A DNA stretch of 30,351 nt from Candidatus Flexicrinis proximus (lineage in GTDB: Bacteria; Chloroflexota; Anaerolineae; Aggregatilineales; Phototrophicaceae). The stretch covers positions 1 through 30,351 of the forward strand of contig JADJQF010000013.1 of assembly GCA_016712885.1 (NCBI GenBank), in the 5' to 3' direction. The notes under the pieces were generated by a model that was given only the letters and a program-made list of their open reading frames with translations, was not told the origin of the DNA and did not search any database. Positions 1-9,454 of the stretch are shown here, in pieces; position 1 is the first letter of the stretch; every line of letters starts with the position of its first letter. The translations under genes and the position numbers were made by a program.

Positions 1-173
1 AAAATAGGTGAGGGTGTGGGTGGTATTGGCGGCTTCGAGAAACTAGCTTATCATACAGTTTCGTGCTGAATACGGCAACGTTCACGACACTCCACTGAGT
101 TGGCGGATCATGTTTACAGGTTCTCGACCCCGTCCGTTGGGGCGGGCGCATCTCTATGGGTTCACAACGCGAC

Positions 174-1905
174 TCACTCAGACAAAGCGGCCCAGGGCAT
201 TCGAACCACCCCGTTTCGGGTGGGGCTCAACAGTTCGCTGATGACGATCTCGACCGACACGATAATACTTGAATTCCGTACCTTCGCCCAGCCGGCTGTG
301 GAACTCGATCCTGCCATCCAGCCGTCCGACCATCCGCTTGGCGTTGTTACAGGCCGGCGCCGATTCCGAGGACGTTTGGCTAATTCATAGGCGCGGTAAA
401 ACCGCTCAAAGATGAATGGCTGGTCGTCTTCTGGGATACCAATGCCGCGGTCGCGGACACTTAACATCACCGGTGGCGCTGCTCCACACCATTGTTTTCC
501 CACCGCATGGGCTGGATCGTCGCAATCGCGCAGGGCGAACTTCAGTGCGACAATGGCGCCGGTGGTGCTGACTTTGAGCGCGTTCGGGAAACAGATGTTC
601 GGCGACTCCGACCCGCAGCGAAGCGACGTCCATGCACGCGACCGTTAGTGTCCTGCGGCAGTTCGACCGGATCCACGCACCCTTCGAACCCCTGGGTAGC
701 GCTGGTCGTGATCTCCCGCGCGAAGGTTTCCAGGCTGATTTCCGTGATGAACGGCGGCGTTTTCGTCTTCCGGCGTCGTTAAGCAGCTTGATGCCACGGT
801 CGAGGATGGTCGAGATGTCGCGCACCTTTTTCATCCGCTCGTAGTGCGTCGCTGGATCGGAGCGTGCGCCGTGCCGGATCAACAATTCCAGCGATGAAAG
901 CACGGTGGAAAGCGGCGTACGGAATTCCATGCGAGACGGTATGATGAATCGGCCTTGCAGCCGCGTCAGCCGATGCTCTTCTTCAGTGTCTTTTGCGGCG
1001 AATTTTCGGTCTCGCAGGGCCGTGATGTCGCGCGCGATCGCGCACCAGCTGTCCGGCCGCCCGGACTTATCGTGCTGGACCAGCACGACAACCGTGAACG
1101 GAACCAGCCGCTCGTCATGCCGGACCAGGTATAGTTCACCCCGACCACGCGCCGCTCGTCCGCAGTGCGCAGGGCTTCGTTGCGCAAATAATGAAAACGC
1201 CTCGGTGTGCAGGGAAGCTACCGACCCGCAGGTCGGCGGCCCCACTTCGCTGATGTCGAAGAATCGCCGCGCGCCGGTTGAGCCCGCGGACATGGTTGTC
1301 CATCTCCGCCAGCCAGATCAGGTCCGGCGTCGTTTCGATGATCTCGTCCCACGGGGTCACGGCCTGCCCGTGCTTCGACCCCTTCTCAGCTCATTCAGTC
1401 AGGGTCAATGCCGCCAGGTCGCCCATGAACGCCAGACCTGGTCGGACCAGTGCCGCGGCTTGTCGTCGATCACGCAGAACGAGCCAATCGTATGGCCTGA
1501 TTTCAGGGTCAGCGGCAGCCCGAGATAGGCAATGATGTTCATTTCGCGCAGGGCAGGGCTGTCCTCGCCAAGATGGAAGCGCGGATCCTCGATACTCCTG
1601 CATTTCTCCCGTCGCGACGACCTGTGAACAGAAGGTCTGCGTCAGCGGTGCCTCGCGCGGGTCGCCCATTGCCCGCTCAGGCCGACCTGGCTCTTGAAGT
1701 ATTCGCGGTCGGCATCAATAACGTCACCAGCGCACCGGGCTTTTTCATTGATCGTGGTCGCTAATCGGGTCAGGCGGTCGAATCTGGCTTCAGGTCCGCT
1801 ATCCAGCAGCAAGATCGCGCAGTGCAGCGATCCGCGCAGGAGTGTTGGATGAGGGTGTGGTCTGGGTTGTGCATACCTGGGCTCTTGTACCGGCACTCGC
1901 TTCAT
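174..1905 (-). pseudogene. GAF-PAS sensor histidine kinase, interrupted by several frameshifts
   Basis: Reading the minus strand leftwards and switching frame several times gives one continuous sensor kinase. A GAF domain comes first (about 1830-1390; segments RFDRLTRLATTI and DADREYFKSQVGLSGQW, then APLTQTFCSQVVATGE, ending FMGDLAALTLTE). A PAS domain follows (about 1345-1000; ETTPDLIWLAEMDNHVRGLN). HisKA lies near 930 (EFRTPLSTVLSSLELL) and HATPase_c near 480-250 (VRDRGIGIPEDDQPFIFERF, then a degraded G2 box). Such proteins autophosphorylate on the HisKA histidine and pass the phosphate to a response regulator; none is encoded nearby. No membrane segment is visible, so the sensor is probably cytosolic. 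The ATG at 1905 is the most plausible start but is uncertain. At least five single-base indels interrupt the frame. Because each domain is well conserved in one frame or another, sequencing error is as likely as true decay. Confidence 0.75.
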
Positions 1906-2017
1906 CAACCAGGGAGTATAACATGTTACGGCAGAGCAACTGGAGGCGTAACCGTACAAAAGGTTGAACGAAGCCCGCGTCACCGTGCTTTCATTCCTTA
2001 TGGCCCGTTGAACCAGA

Positions 2018-2046
2018 TTGGCCGCAGGTCCTATCCGCGTTATAAT
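2018..2046 (+). promoter_or_regulatory. Sigma-70-type promoter for the deoR-lut transcript
   Basis: A -35-like TTGGCC (2018-2023) and a perfect -10 TATAAT (2041-2046) are separated by 17 bases. The start point would fall near 2053, giving a leader of about 130 bases before the regulator at 2183. Prediction by eye only. Confidence 0.6.
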
Positions 2047-2059
2047 GAAAGTGTATGGC

Positions 2060-2105
2060 TTTCGTTTTACGACGATGCATTTCGTTCTGGACGAGCATTG
2101 TTCGT
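2060..2105 (+). promoter_or_regulatory. Possible DeoR-family operator: phased direct repeats
   Basis: TTTCGTT occurs at 2060-2066 and again at 2080-2086, exactly 20 bp apart. A weaker match (GTTCGTG, five of seven) falls at 2100-2106. Twenty bp is about two helical turns, so all would face the same side of the DNA. The array lies just downstream of the -10 box, where a repressor would block transcription. DeoR-family proteins often autoregulate through repeated TTTCG- or TTCG-like sites. Assignment to the adjacent regulator is inference. Confidence 0.35.
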
Positions 2106-2182
2106 GATTCGATGACCTGAGGATGCTGGTTAAGCCGGTTGGCTGCAGCGGCGCCGGATCCTCATACCTGGAGACGGAGAAG

Positions 2183-2969
2183 ATGACCGCCGAACTGTTT
2201 GTTGAGGAACGTCACCGGCTGATCCTGGAGAATCTCCGTCGCGATGGACGGGTATCGGTCAAGCACCTGAGCGATACGATGGCCGTCAGCGCTGTGACCA
2301 TCCGCAGCGACCTGCGCGTGCTGGAGGGATCCGGACAGCTCAAGCGTACCTATGGCGGCGCGGTCGCCGTGACCAATGAAGTTGTCACGCCTGACCTGAG
2401 TTTTGAGGTGCGCCAGCGCAGCCACCACGCCGAGAAGGATGCCATCGCACGGGCAGCCGCCCGGCGGGTCGAGGATGGTTTCGCGGTCATGCTTGACGCC
2501 AGTACGACCGCCTTCGCCCTGATCCCCTATTTGAAACAGCGCCAGCGCCTGATTGTCGTGACCAACGGGCTGATGGTGGCGCACAGTCTGCTCGACTTCC
2601 CCGCATATCACCGTCCTTCTCCAGCGGCCGGCTGCGCCGCGACTCGATCTCGCTGGTCGGCGCCCTGATAAACTGCCGGATGTCCACATCAATATCGGCT
2701 TTTTCGGGACGCGGGATTTCGGCTCAGACCGGGATCACCGATAGCGATCCGGACGAAGCGGCGATGAAGCGTGCCATGATTGAACACTGCGTGAGCGTGT
2801 GCGTGGTCGCCCACCACGACAAACTGGAGAAGGTTGCGCCGTTTGCGTTTGCCCGCCTTGAGCGCGTCAGGACCATCTTCACGACGCGCCAGGCGAACAG
2901 CGATGCGGTGGCGAACTACCGCGCGCACGGTGTTGAGTTGAATTGGTCGGAACTACTCGCGGAAGATAG
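2183..2969 (+). CDS. DeoR-family transcriptional regulator (frameshifted)
   Basis: The N-terminal winged helix is clear (residues about 1-60: FVEERHRLILENLRRDGRVS, then LSDTMAVSAVTIRSDLRVLE and YGGAV). The effector-binding DeoRC domain follows, a sugar-phosphate-isomerase-like fold (KDAIARAAARRVEDGFAVML, DASTTAFALIPYL, LIVVTNGL). The first frame breaks near 2610. The remainder (DSISLVGAL, INIGFFGTR, then GITDSDPDEAAMKRAMIEHC and a segment ending RAHGVEL) is spread over the other frames to about 2950, so at least two or three indels are present. The ATG at 2183 is preferred over the upstream in-frame ATG at 2123 because GGAGAAG-type spacing precedes it and homology begins there. The true end is unclear; a TAG at 2967-2969 is a good candidate. 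DeoR proteins usually repress sugar or polyol catabolism in response to a phosphorylated intermediate. Here it sits directly upstream of lutABC on the same strand and probably controls it. Confidence 0.85.
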
Positions 2970-2992
2970 CGTCGAGAATTCGAAAGGTCGTC

Positions 2993-3759
2993 ATGTCCTC
3001 CTTCAACGTGAATCGCCGGCGGCAAGCCGGTCAGCCTGTTTGTTACCTGCATTGTCGACATGATCTATCCACAGACCGGCATGTCGGTAGTGGAAGTCCT
3101 CGAACACCTCGGCCTGAAGGTCGACTTCCCCGCCGCCCAGACCTGCTGCGGCCAGCCCGGCTTCAACAGCGGCTTCCGGCAGGAAAGCCAAGGAAGTCGC
3201 CAAACAGTTCCTGCGCGCCTTCGAGAAAGCCGAGGTCATCGTCACGCCCTCCGGCTCCTGCGCGGCCATGGTCCGCCACGAATACACGACCCTCTTCGCC
3301 GGTGACCCCGACTGGGAGGCGCGGGCCGCCAGAGCCGCCTCGATCACCTGGGAGTTCACCGAATTTCTGGTCGATGGCCTGGGCGTGACCGACCTCGGCG
3401 CCCGGCTGCCGCAAATGCAGACCTTTGCCTTCCATGATGCCTGTCATGGCATGCGGCTGCTGGGGCTGTCGAAACAGGGTCGCACGCTGCTCGAACACGT
3501 TGAAAATGCCGAGGTCGCCGAGCTAAAGGACTGCGATGTGTGCTGCGGGTTCGGCGGATTGTTCGCGGTCAAGATGCCGGACGTCTCTAATGCCATGCTG
3601 TCCCATAAGGTGGCGAACATCAACGCCAGTGACGCCGCCACCATCCTCACCGGCGACGCAAGCTGCCTCACGCAGATGAACGGGGGGCTGTCGCGACAAC
3701 AATCGCCCAAACGGGTCAAACATATTGCCGATGTACTGGCCGAAGGGCTGAGTAAATGA
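2993..3759 (+). CDS. lutA: LutA-type (Fe-S)-binding oxidoreductase subunit of lactate utilization (frameshifted)
   Basis: LutA, LutB and LutC together oxidise L-lactate to pyruvate in the cytoplasm. This subunit carries two CCG cysteine-rich domains. The first starts VSLFVTCIVDMIYPQTG and includes TCCGQPGFNSG (near 3140-3175). The second includes FHDACHGMRLLGL and DVCCGFGGLFAVKMPDVSNA (near 3430-3590). These CCG motifs bind an iron-sulfur cluster. The frame shifts once near 3179, where the reading passes to KEVAKQFLRAFEKAEVIVTP. The start is uncertain: the ATG at 2993 follows AAAGG but needs another indel before 3030 to reach the conserved frame, which has no good start of its own. The length (about 250 aa) fits the family. 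The stop codon at 3757-3759 overlaps the lutB start in ATGA. Confidence 0.85.
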
Positions 3760-5160
3760 ACGTCGAGTCGAACAGCTTTATCCCGCTTGCCGGGATCGCA
3801 ATTGGCAACGCCGACCTGCAGGCTGCCGTGCGTAAAGGTACCGGAAACGCCCATACGCGGCGTCTGGCGGCGATGTACCAGAGCGGCACGGCCCATGGCG
3901 ATGCTATGCGTGCGCTGGCGGCCGAGGCCAAACGCCGCGCGCTGCGTAAGCTGCCCGAGCTCTTGGAACTGGCCGAAAAGCGCCTGACCGAGAACGGCGT
4001 AATCGTTCTGTGGGCGGAGGATGGCGACGAGGCGCGCCGCCACGTCAGCGAAATCGTTAAGCGCCATGCCGTCAGCAAGGTGACCAAAGCCAAGTCCATG
4101 CTGTCCGAGGAGATCGCGCTCAACCCCCACCTCGAATCGGAGGGTGTGACGGTCGTTGAGACTGACCTCGGCGAGTACATCATCAAGATCAACCACGAGC
4201 ATCCGAGCCACATCATCGCCCGTGATCCACAAGTCCAAAGCCAGTATCCGCGACCTGTTCGTCGAAAAACTCGGGATGCCCCCACCGACGACGCCGGCGG
4301 CGAAATGGTCGCCTTTGCGCGCAAGAAGCTGCGCCCGGGTACGTGTCGTCCGGATATGGGCATCAGCGGCGGCAACTTCATCATTGCCGAGACCGGCACC
4401 CTGGCCCTGGTCACCAACGAAGGCAATGGCCGCCTCTGCACCTCCATGCCGCGCGTGCATGTGGCGCTGGTCGGCATCGAAAAGGTGATCGAAACTGTCG
4501 AAGACTACGCCGCGCTGACCCAGGTGCTGCCGCGCTCTGGCACCGGTCAATTGATGCCGGTCTATACCAGCATGATCCATGGTCCGCGCAAGTCAGACGA
4601 CAGCGACGGGCCGGAACATGTCTACGTCATTCTGGTGGACAACGGCCGCAGCAAGATCTACGCGACCAAATACGCCGAAGTGCTGAGCTGTATCCGCTGC
4701 GGCGCCTGCCAGAATGCCTGCCCGGTCTACCGGAGCACCGGCGGTCATGCCTATGGCTGGGTCTACGGCGGGCCAATCGGCGCCGTGCTGACGCCGCTGC
4801 TGGTCGGATTGGATAACGCCGTGCCGCGCCTAACGCATCGAGCCTGTGCGGCGCCTGCAACAGGCCTGCCCTGTGGACATCGACCTGCCGCGCATGCTGC
4901 TCGATCTGCGCCATGACCTTGCCGAGCTTGGCAAAGGCGGCCGCGTGGTCACTGGGTCTGAAAGCGTGGGCCATCGGCAACTGGTCACCGCGCTTATTCC
5001 GCCTGGGTGGGCGTGCGGCACCGCCTCGGTCAGCGGCTGTTCAGGAACGAATCTGCCCCGGGCCGCTGGCAGGATGGACCAAATACCGCGATTTCCCGCC
5101 CTTCGCGCCAAAATCGTTCCATGAATCTGGGCAGAGCGGGAGCGCAAACGTGAGCAGTAA
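3756..5160 (+). CDS. lutB: LutB-type iron-sulfur subunit of lactate utilization (frameshifted)
   Basis: An LUD domain (residues about 60-300; GISGGNFIIAETGTLALVTN, then NEGNGRLCTSMPR) is followed by a ferredoxin-like region with two 4Fe-4S motifs. The first is CIRCGACQNACPVY at 4689-4727. The second is LCGAC (4849-4860) followed in another frame by QACPVDIDLPRMLLDL. The C-terminal tail (GPLAGWTKYRDFPPFAPKSF) is typical of LutB. One compensating pair of indels spans about 4219-4283: the middle frame restores PVIHKSKASIRDLFVEKLGM. Further shifts lie near 4830, 4860 and 4930. The likely end is TAA at 5158-5160, giving a tail WAERERKREQ that overlaps the lutC start by 11 bases. It starts four bases inside lutA, so the three subunits are probably translationally coupled. 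The iron-sulfur clusters probably carry electrons from lactate to an acceptor. Confidence 0.88.
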
Positions 5161-5791
5161 AGACGCCATCCTCAAACGGCTGCGGGCGGCTCAGACGCCG
5201 TTCACTGATGTGCCGCCGCTATCCGAACGCAAGCGCATGACACCCTTGGCCGATTCCTCGCCGGCGGCGCTGCGGGCGCGCTTCATCGCCGAGGCGGAAA
5301 AAGTCGGCGTGAAGACCTGGCCGTGTGCCGGCGAGGAAGCCGCGCTTGAACAGCTTCTCACGTTAATCGGTACCGATACCCGCGTGATGGCCTGGGAGTC
5401 GGCGCATATCCCGCTGGCCGGCCTGAGCCGGATGTTTGAGGAACGCGGCATCGAGCGCTCCGCGGTGAGGGATACCGATGTGCGCGTGGGAATCACTGGC
5501 GCCGATGCGGGGCTGGCGACCACCGGCAGCCTCGTGCTGCCAACCGGGGCAGGCAAGGCACGCGCCTCCTCGCTGCTGCCGCCGGTTCACGTCGTCGTGC
5601 TGCGCGAAAGCCAGATCGTCGCCGACCTGGAAGCCTGGTTCGAACGGCAGCGTCAGGCTGGACTGGATACCTTCCGCGCCAGCGCCAATACCGTCGTCAT
5701 CACCGGGGGCAGCCGCACGGCTGACATCGGGCAGGAACTCATCATGGGCGCCCACGGACCGGTGGAAGTCCACGTCGTACTTTTGCCCTGA
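5150..5791 (+). CDS. lutC: LutC-type subunit of lactate utilization (LUD domain)
   Basis: This is an intact LUD-domain (formerly DUF162) protein of about 213 residues starting at GTG 5150 (VSSKDAILKRLRAAQTPF). Conserved stretches include VRVGITGADAGLATTGSLVL, LLPPVHVVVL and ITGGSRTADIGQELIMGAHG, and it ends with the family-typical PVEVHVVLLP. The open frame extends upstream through the end of lutB, but homology to LutC begins at this GTG, which overlaps the reconstructed lutB stop. It completes the lutABC set; the exact role of LutC within the complex is not well defined. No frameshift is visible. Confidence 0.9.
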   Translation: MSSKDAILKRLRAAQTPFTDVPPLSERKRMTPLADSSPAALRARFIAEAEKVGVKTWPCAGEEAALEQLLTLIGTDTRVMAWESAHIPLAGLSRMFEERGIERSAVRDTDVRVGITGADAGLATTGSLVLPTGAGKARASSLLPPVHVVVLRESQIVADLEAWFERQRQAGLDTFRASANTVVITGGSRTADIGQELIMGAHGPVEVHVVLLP

Positions 5792-5880
5792 TACCCCGCG
5801 CGACATCGTGAGCCGGGGATTCAGGTAGAATATGGCGTGAGCAGCCTCCCCGTGAACCGGTGAGTTTGGAGGAATCATAC

Positions 5881-6492
5881 GTGCCGCGAAGGACCAAAGA
5901 CGAAGCGAATATCACCCGGCAGGCGCTGCTCGACGCGGCGCTGACGGTCTTCAGCCGTATGGGCTACAACGCCACGCGGCTTGAGGCGGTTGCAGTCGAG
6001 GCCGGCGTGACGCGCGGCGCGATTTATCACCACTTTGGCGGCAAGGCTGAGCTGTATACCGCGCTGATGAACGAGGTCAGCGCAGAAATTAACCCGCTGA
6101 TCGACCGGGTGCTGTGCCAAGACACTGGAGCCCTGGAGAAACTGCGCGGCTTGTTCGTGCTGCCGCTGGAATATGCGGCTTCCAACACCCGCTACCGTGA
6201 GGCCAGCGAGCTGATGTTCTTCCGGACTGAGGCGCTGCCGGAACTGGAAGCCGGCTGGAACGCCAAGATCAGCGGCATCAATCTGCTCGTCGGGCTGGTC
6301 GCTGAGGTGATCCAGCGCGGCCAAAACCGACGGCGAGATCCTCCAAATCTCGACGCCCGTGATGCGGCGGTCACGCTGATGTCGCTGCAGAGCGGGTTAC
6401 TGGCGGTCTGGATCATGTCCAACGATCTCATCGACCTCCAATCCAAAGCAGGGGATGTGGCCGACATCTTTCTGCGCGGCATCGCCATCTGA
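5881..6492 (+). CDS. AcrR-like TetR-family repressor
   Basis: A 203-residue TetR regulator. Start GTG 5881 is chosen because GGAGGA lies at 5868-5873 with 7-base spacing, and because the family N-terminus (RRTKDEANITRQALLDAAL) begins there. The helix-turn-helix is at residues about 32-52. Its recognition helix region, AGVTRGAIYHHF, is nearly identical to that of E. coli AcrR. The rest is a ligand-binding helical domain. A short compensating indel pair near 6310-6345 garbles a few residues: QNRRRDPPNL would read TDGEIL-NL in the middle frame. The protein probably represses the drug-type ABC exporter immediately downstream, and perhaps itself, releasing DNA when a hydrophobic compound binds. 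The matching operator is at 6630-6653. Confidence 0.9.
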   Translation: MPRRTKDEANITRQALLDAALTVFSRMGYNATRLEAVAVEAGVTRGAIYHHFGGKAELYTALMNEVSAEINPLIDRVLCQDTGALEKLRGLFVLPLEYAASNTRYREASELMFFRTEALPELEAGWNAKISGINLLVGLVAEVIQRGQNRRRDPPNLDARDAAVTLMSLQSGLLAVWIMSNDLIDLQSKAGDVADIFLRGIAI

Positions 6493-6629
6493 AAAACTGG
6501 CGAACGACCGTTTCAATCCCATCCGAACCCCTGATTTACCACGTTGCGGCACGAAGTCACGTCCGTCAGTCCTCAGTGAGCTGACAACACTCCAAACGAC
6601 TCTGCAACCTTTTCGCCATATGCCGCGTA

Positions 6630-6653
6630 TACATACATGCACGCATGTATATA
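6630..6653 (+). promoter_or_regulatory. AcrR-type operator upstream of the ABC exporter
   Basis: TACATACAT (6630-6638), six bases, then ATGTATATA (6645-6653) form an inverted repeat with one mismatch. The inner 8-2-8 repeat ATACATGC/GCATGTAT is perfect. Layout and arms match the E. coli AcrR operator as I recall it (TACATACAT-N6-ATGTATGTA). A -10-like TATACA overlaps it at 6628-6633, and the exporter start is 16 bases downstream, so bound repressor would block transcription. Confidence 0.65.
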
Positions 6654-6668
6654 AAGGGAGTAGAGGCG

Positions 6669-7658
6669 ATGGGATCTATCATTGAAACGCGCGGGCTAGG
6701 CAAAACGTTCAAGACCGGCACTAAGGAAAGCAGGCGGCCCCGGCGGTTGTCGAAGCCGTCAAAGACCTGAACCTGACGGTGCGCGAAGGCGAAATCTTCG
6801 GCTTCCTCGGCCCGAATGGCGCCGGCAAGTCGACCACGCTGCGTATGTTGGCGACCCTGCTGCCACCAACAGCGGGTACGGCAGTCGTCGCCGGCCGCGA
6901 TCTGCTCCGGCAGCCCGGCCAGGTCCGCCGGCTACATCGGCTACGTCAGCCAAGCCGGCGGCGCGACGACAGCCTCTCGGCGCGCGAAAACCTGGTCCTC
7001 CAGGGCCGGCTCTACGGCCTGAGTCGCGCCGATGCGACTCTCCGCGCCGCCGAACTGATCGCCGTCCTCGACCTCGGGGAAGTCGCCGACCGGCTGGTGC
7101 GCACTTACAGCGGGGGACAGCGTCGCCGCCTCGATCTGGCGCAGGGGATGGCGCACCGGCCAAAGCTGCTGTTCCTCGACGAGCCGACCACCGCGCTCGA
7201 CCCGCAAAGCCGGGCGCGCCTATGGGACGAAGTCCGCCGGCTGCGCGATTCCGGCACGACCGTATTTCTTACCACCCACTACGCCGGACGAAGCCGACGC
7301 GCTGGCAGACCGGCTGGCGATCATGGATCACGGCCAGATCGTCGCGCAGGGGACGCCGGAAGAACTCAAGCGCCAGATCGCCGGCGATGTGCTGACCGTG
7401 GGGGTGACTGAGACCAACGGGGCGTTGATCCGGGCGCGTGATCTGCTTTCAACGCAGCCGTTCGTGCGGCAGGCTCAGACCGGCGACGACAACGCCCTCC
7501 GTCTGGTAGTCGAACATGGTGAGGAGGCGCTCCCGAACGTGCTAAGGCTGCTGGACGGGGTAGGGCTAAGCCTTAAGTCGGTGTCGCTCACACGGCCCTC
7601 GCTGGACGAAGTGTTCTTGAGCAAAACGGGGCGCTCGCTCCGCGAATCCGCAAACTAA
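6669..7658 (+). CDS. DrrA-type ABC exporter ATP-binding subunit (frameshifted)
   Basis: Start ATG 6669 (MGSIIETRGLGKTFKTGT) follows AAAGGGAG. The frame shifts near 6725, after which AVVEAVKDLNLTVREGE leads into Walker A (GPNGAGKST, about 6809-6835). The signature (YSGGQRRRLDLA, about 7108-7143) and Walker B with D-loop (LLFLDEPTTALDP) follow. A compensating pair at about 6928-6965 hides the Q-loop (HIGYVSQAGGA in the middle frame). A shift near 7285 leads to ADRLAIMDHGQIVAQGTPEE and a C-terminal extension ending SLTRPSLDEVFLSKTGRSL, typical of the daunorubicin-resistance (DrrA) and Nod-type exporters. It hydrolyses ATP to power the membrane subunit at 7671. The substrate is unknown; drugs, lipids or natural products are usual for the family. 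Confidence 0.9.
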
Positions 7659-7670
7659 GGAGAATGGACG

Positions 7671-8424
7671 ATGATCAACGATACGCTGCTGCTCTTTCGC
7701 CGCAGTCTGACCAATACGCTGCGTAATCCGGTTTGGGTCATGCTCGGCCTGTTTCAACCCGTGCTGTACCTCTTGCTGTTCGCGCCGCTGCTCGAAAACC
7801 TGACCAGGCCGGGCTTTGCTGGGGGCAGCGCCTTTAACATCTTTACGCCGGGACTGCTGATCCTGACGGCGCTTTACAGCGCGGCCTTTCGTCGGCTTCA
7901 GCGTGATCGCCGACCTGCGCGCTGGGATGATCGAACGGCTGCGCGTCACGCCGGTGAGCCGGATCGCCTTGCCCATGGGCATGGTGCTGCGCGACGTGGT
8001 CGTGCTGCTGGTTCAGTCGGTCGTGCTGATCGGCGTGGCGACTCTCATGGGTCTGCGCGCTAATCTGGTTGGGCTGCTGCTGCTGCTCGCCCTGATGACC
8101 CTGATCGGGATCATGGCGGCCTCGATCAGCTACGCGATAGCGCTGACCTTCAAGGACGAAAATGCGCTGGCGTCCACGCTGAACACCTTCATCCTCCCGC
8201 TCACGCTGCTCTCCGGCATCATGCTCCCGCTGGCGCTCGCCCCAAAGCTTCTGCAGGACATCGCGCGGGTGAATCCCCTGGCGCATGCCGTGGATGCGGC
8301 GCGTGCGCTGGTGAACGGGAACTTCGCGGACAGCGCCATTGTGCTGGGCTTCGCCTATATCGCGGTGCTGAGTCTGTTGGCCGTCGTGTGGGTCACGCGC
8401 AGCTTCAGGAACGCCACGGTATAG
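7671..8424 (+). CDS. DrrB-type (ABC-2) exporter membrane subunit (one frameshift)
   Basis: This is an ABC-2 family permease of about 250 residues that pairs with the ATPase 12 bases upstream; AAGGAG precedes its ATG. The N-terminus (LLFRRSLTNTLRNPVWVMLG, then LFQPVLYLLLFAPLL) is typical of DrrB. One extra base near 7889 shifts the frame; reading past it restores FVGFSVIADLRAGMIERLRV, followed by TPVSRIALPMGMVLRD. About six hydrophobic segments are visible, with the conserved region LPLTLLSGIMLPLALAP and NPLAHAVDAARAL near the C-terminus. It forms the export channel in the cytoplasmic membrane. Confidence 0.9.
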
Positions 8425-8461
8425 CGCCGAAATCCGGCAGGTGCGGACGCGACCGACTGAG

Positions 8462-8500
8462 AAGTGACGGGTGAACGAATCTGCCCGTCACTTTGCCTTC
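8462..8500 (+). terminator. Probable terminator after the exporter operon
   Basis: AAGTGACGGG (8462-8471) pairs perfectly with CCCGTCACTT (8484-8493) across a 12-base loop. Only a weak pyrimidine-rich tail (TGCCTTCTG) follows, so efficiency is uncertain. Confidence 0.55.
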
Positions 8501-8605
8501 TGCCTTATCGTCGCGGCCAACTGTCCGCAGACACCTTCTCTCTATGACGACTCTACGCGTACGGCATGATAAAAGTCACTTTACCGGACGCAATTCCGGC
8601 GGAAG

Positions 8606-9168
8606 ATGAAACTAGGCTCAAAGTGCATGGAGGATAAGTACCATGGCTGGACATATTTCACTTCCCCTAGAGAACACCACACCAACGACCGCCTGGTCGG
8701 CGGTATCGCCCTGATCGCGATTGGTCTGCTGGCCCTGCTCGTCAACATCGCGCAGAACGAGCTGCTCGGCCTTCTGTTCTTGCCGGGGTTGGGCATCATA
8801 CTCCTGACCTGGGGGATCTTCATCCGCGAGTATGGGCTCGCCGTTCCAGGCTGTATCCTGACTGGTCTGGGCCTGGGAATCGTGCTGGGCGTCAAGCTGT
8901 TGACGGTTGAAGATGCCGCGATTGGCGGCGTCATCCCTTCAGGACTGGCGGCGGGTTTCCTGGTCCTCGCCCTCATCTCGCCGTATTTCAAGATGAAGGT
9001 GTTGAGCTGGCCGCTGATCCCCGCCGGCGTGTTAGCACTGGTTGGCATCTTGTTGATGTTCGCGGCGTCTGGCTTGACGTCCTGAACCTGGCCGGGAAGA
9101 TTTGGCCGGCCATTCTGATCGTTGTCGGCGCCGTCTGGCTCTACCGGACTCGCGCCAAGACCGAGTAG
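8606..9168 (+). CDS. Small integral membrane protein, family not assigned (one frameshift)
   Basis: The protein has about 185 residues and is mostly hydrophobic. After a short polar N-terminus come segments GGIALIAIGLLALLVNIA, LLFLPGLGIILLTWGIFI, CILTGLGLGIVLGVKLL, GLAAGFLVLALI and LIPAGVLALVGILLMFAA. The first frame stops at 9085, but shifting near 9065 continues with LDVLNLAGKIWPAILIVVGA and ends YRTRAKTE at 9168, completing a last membrane segment. The layout resembles the LiaF/DUF5668-type membrane modules found beside envelope-stress genes, but I cannot assign a function. The start is ambiguous: ATG 8606, ATG 8627, or ATG 8643. The last has a good GGAGG nine bases upstream but would need an extra indel. 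Confidence 0.7.
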
Positions 9169-9196
9169 ACATCAGCCGACACTCAATAGAGCACTC

Positions 9197-9238
9197 GCAC
9201 AATCCCCTCGCCGCGCATTGGTCAGGGGATTGTGTGCG
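9197..9238 (+). other. Strong hairpin downstream of the membrane protein
   Basis: ACAATCCCCT (9199-9208) pairs with AGGGGATTGT (9224-9233), and flanking GC/GC bases extend it imperfectly. No T-tract follows, so it is either a weak terminator or an RNA-stabilising stem. The rest of the 286-base gap (9169-9454) shows no gene, RNA or clear promoter. Confidence 0.4.
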
Positions 9239-9454
9239 ATTCCGGCGCCTTTCCGCTGGCTGCCCCAGACAGTGAAAGTAGGAGATAAAACGCCACTACC
9301 GTTCCTCACTTTGAATGGCACAACGCTGAATTGGATCTCGATCATGCGCTCAATGACAACCGGCGCGGACTGGTGCGCCTGGATTGACGCTCGATTGACG
9401 CAGTGCGCGATATGATCCGTGCATACGACAGCATCAGCGTGGAGAATATGAATC

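Noticed and set aside
3444..4580. Minus-strand open frame of 378 codons opposite lutA and lutB
   Set aside because: The plus strand encodes conserved CCG and LUD domains here; the antisense frame has no recognisable family.
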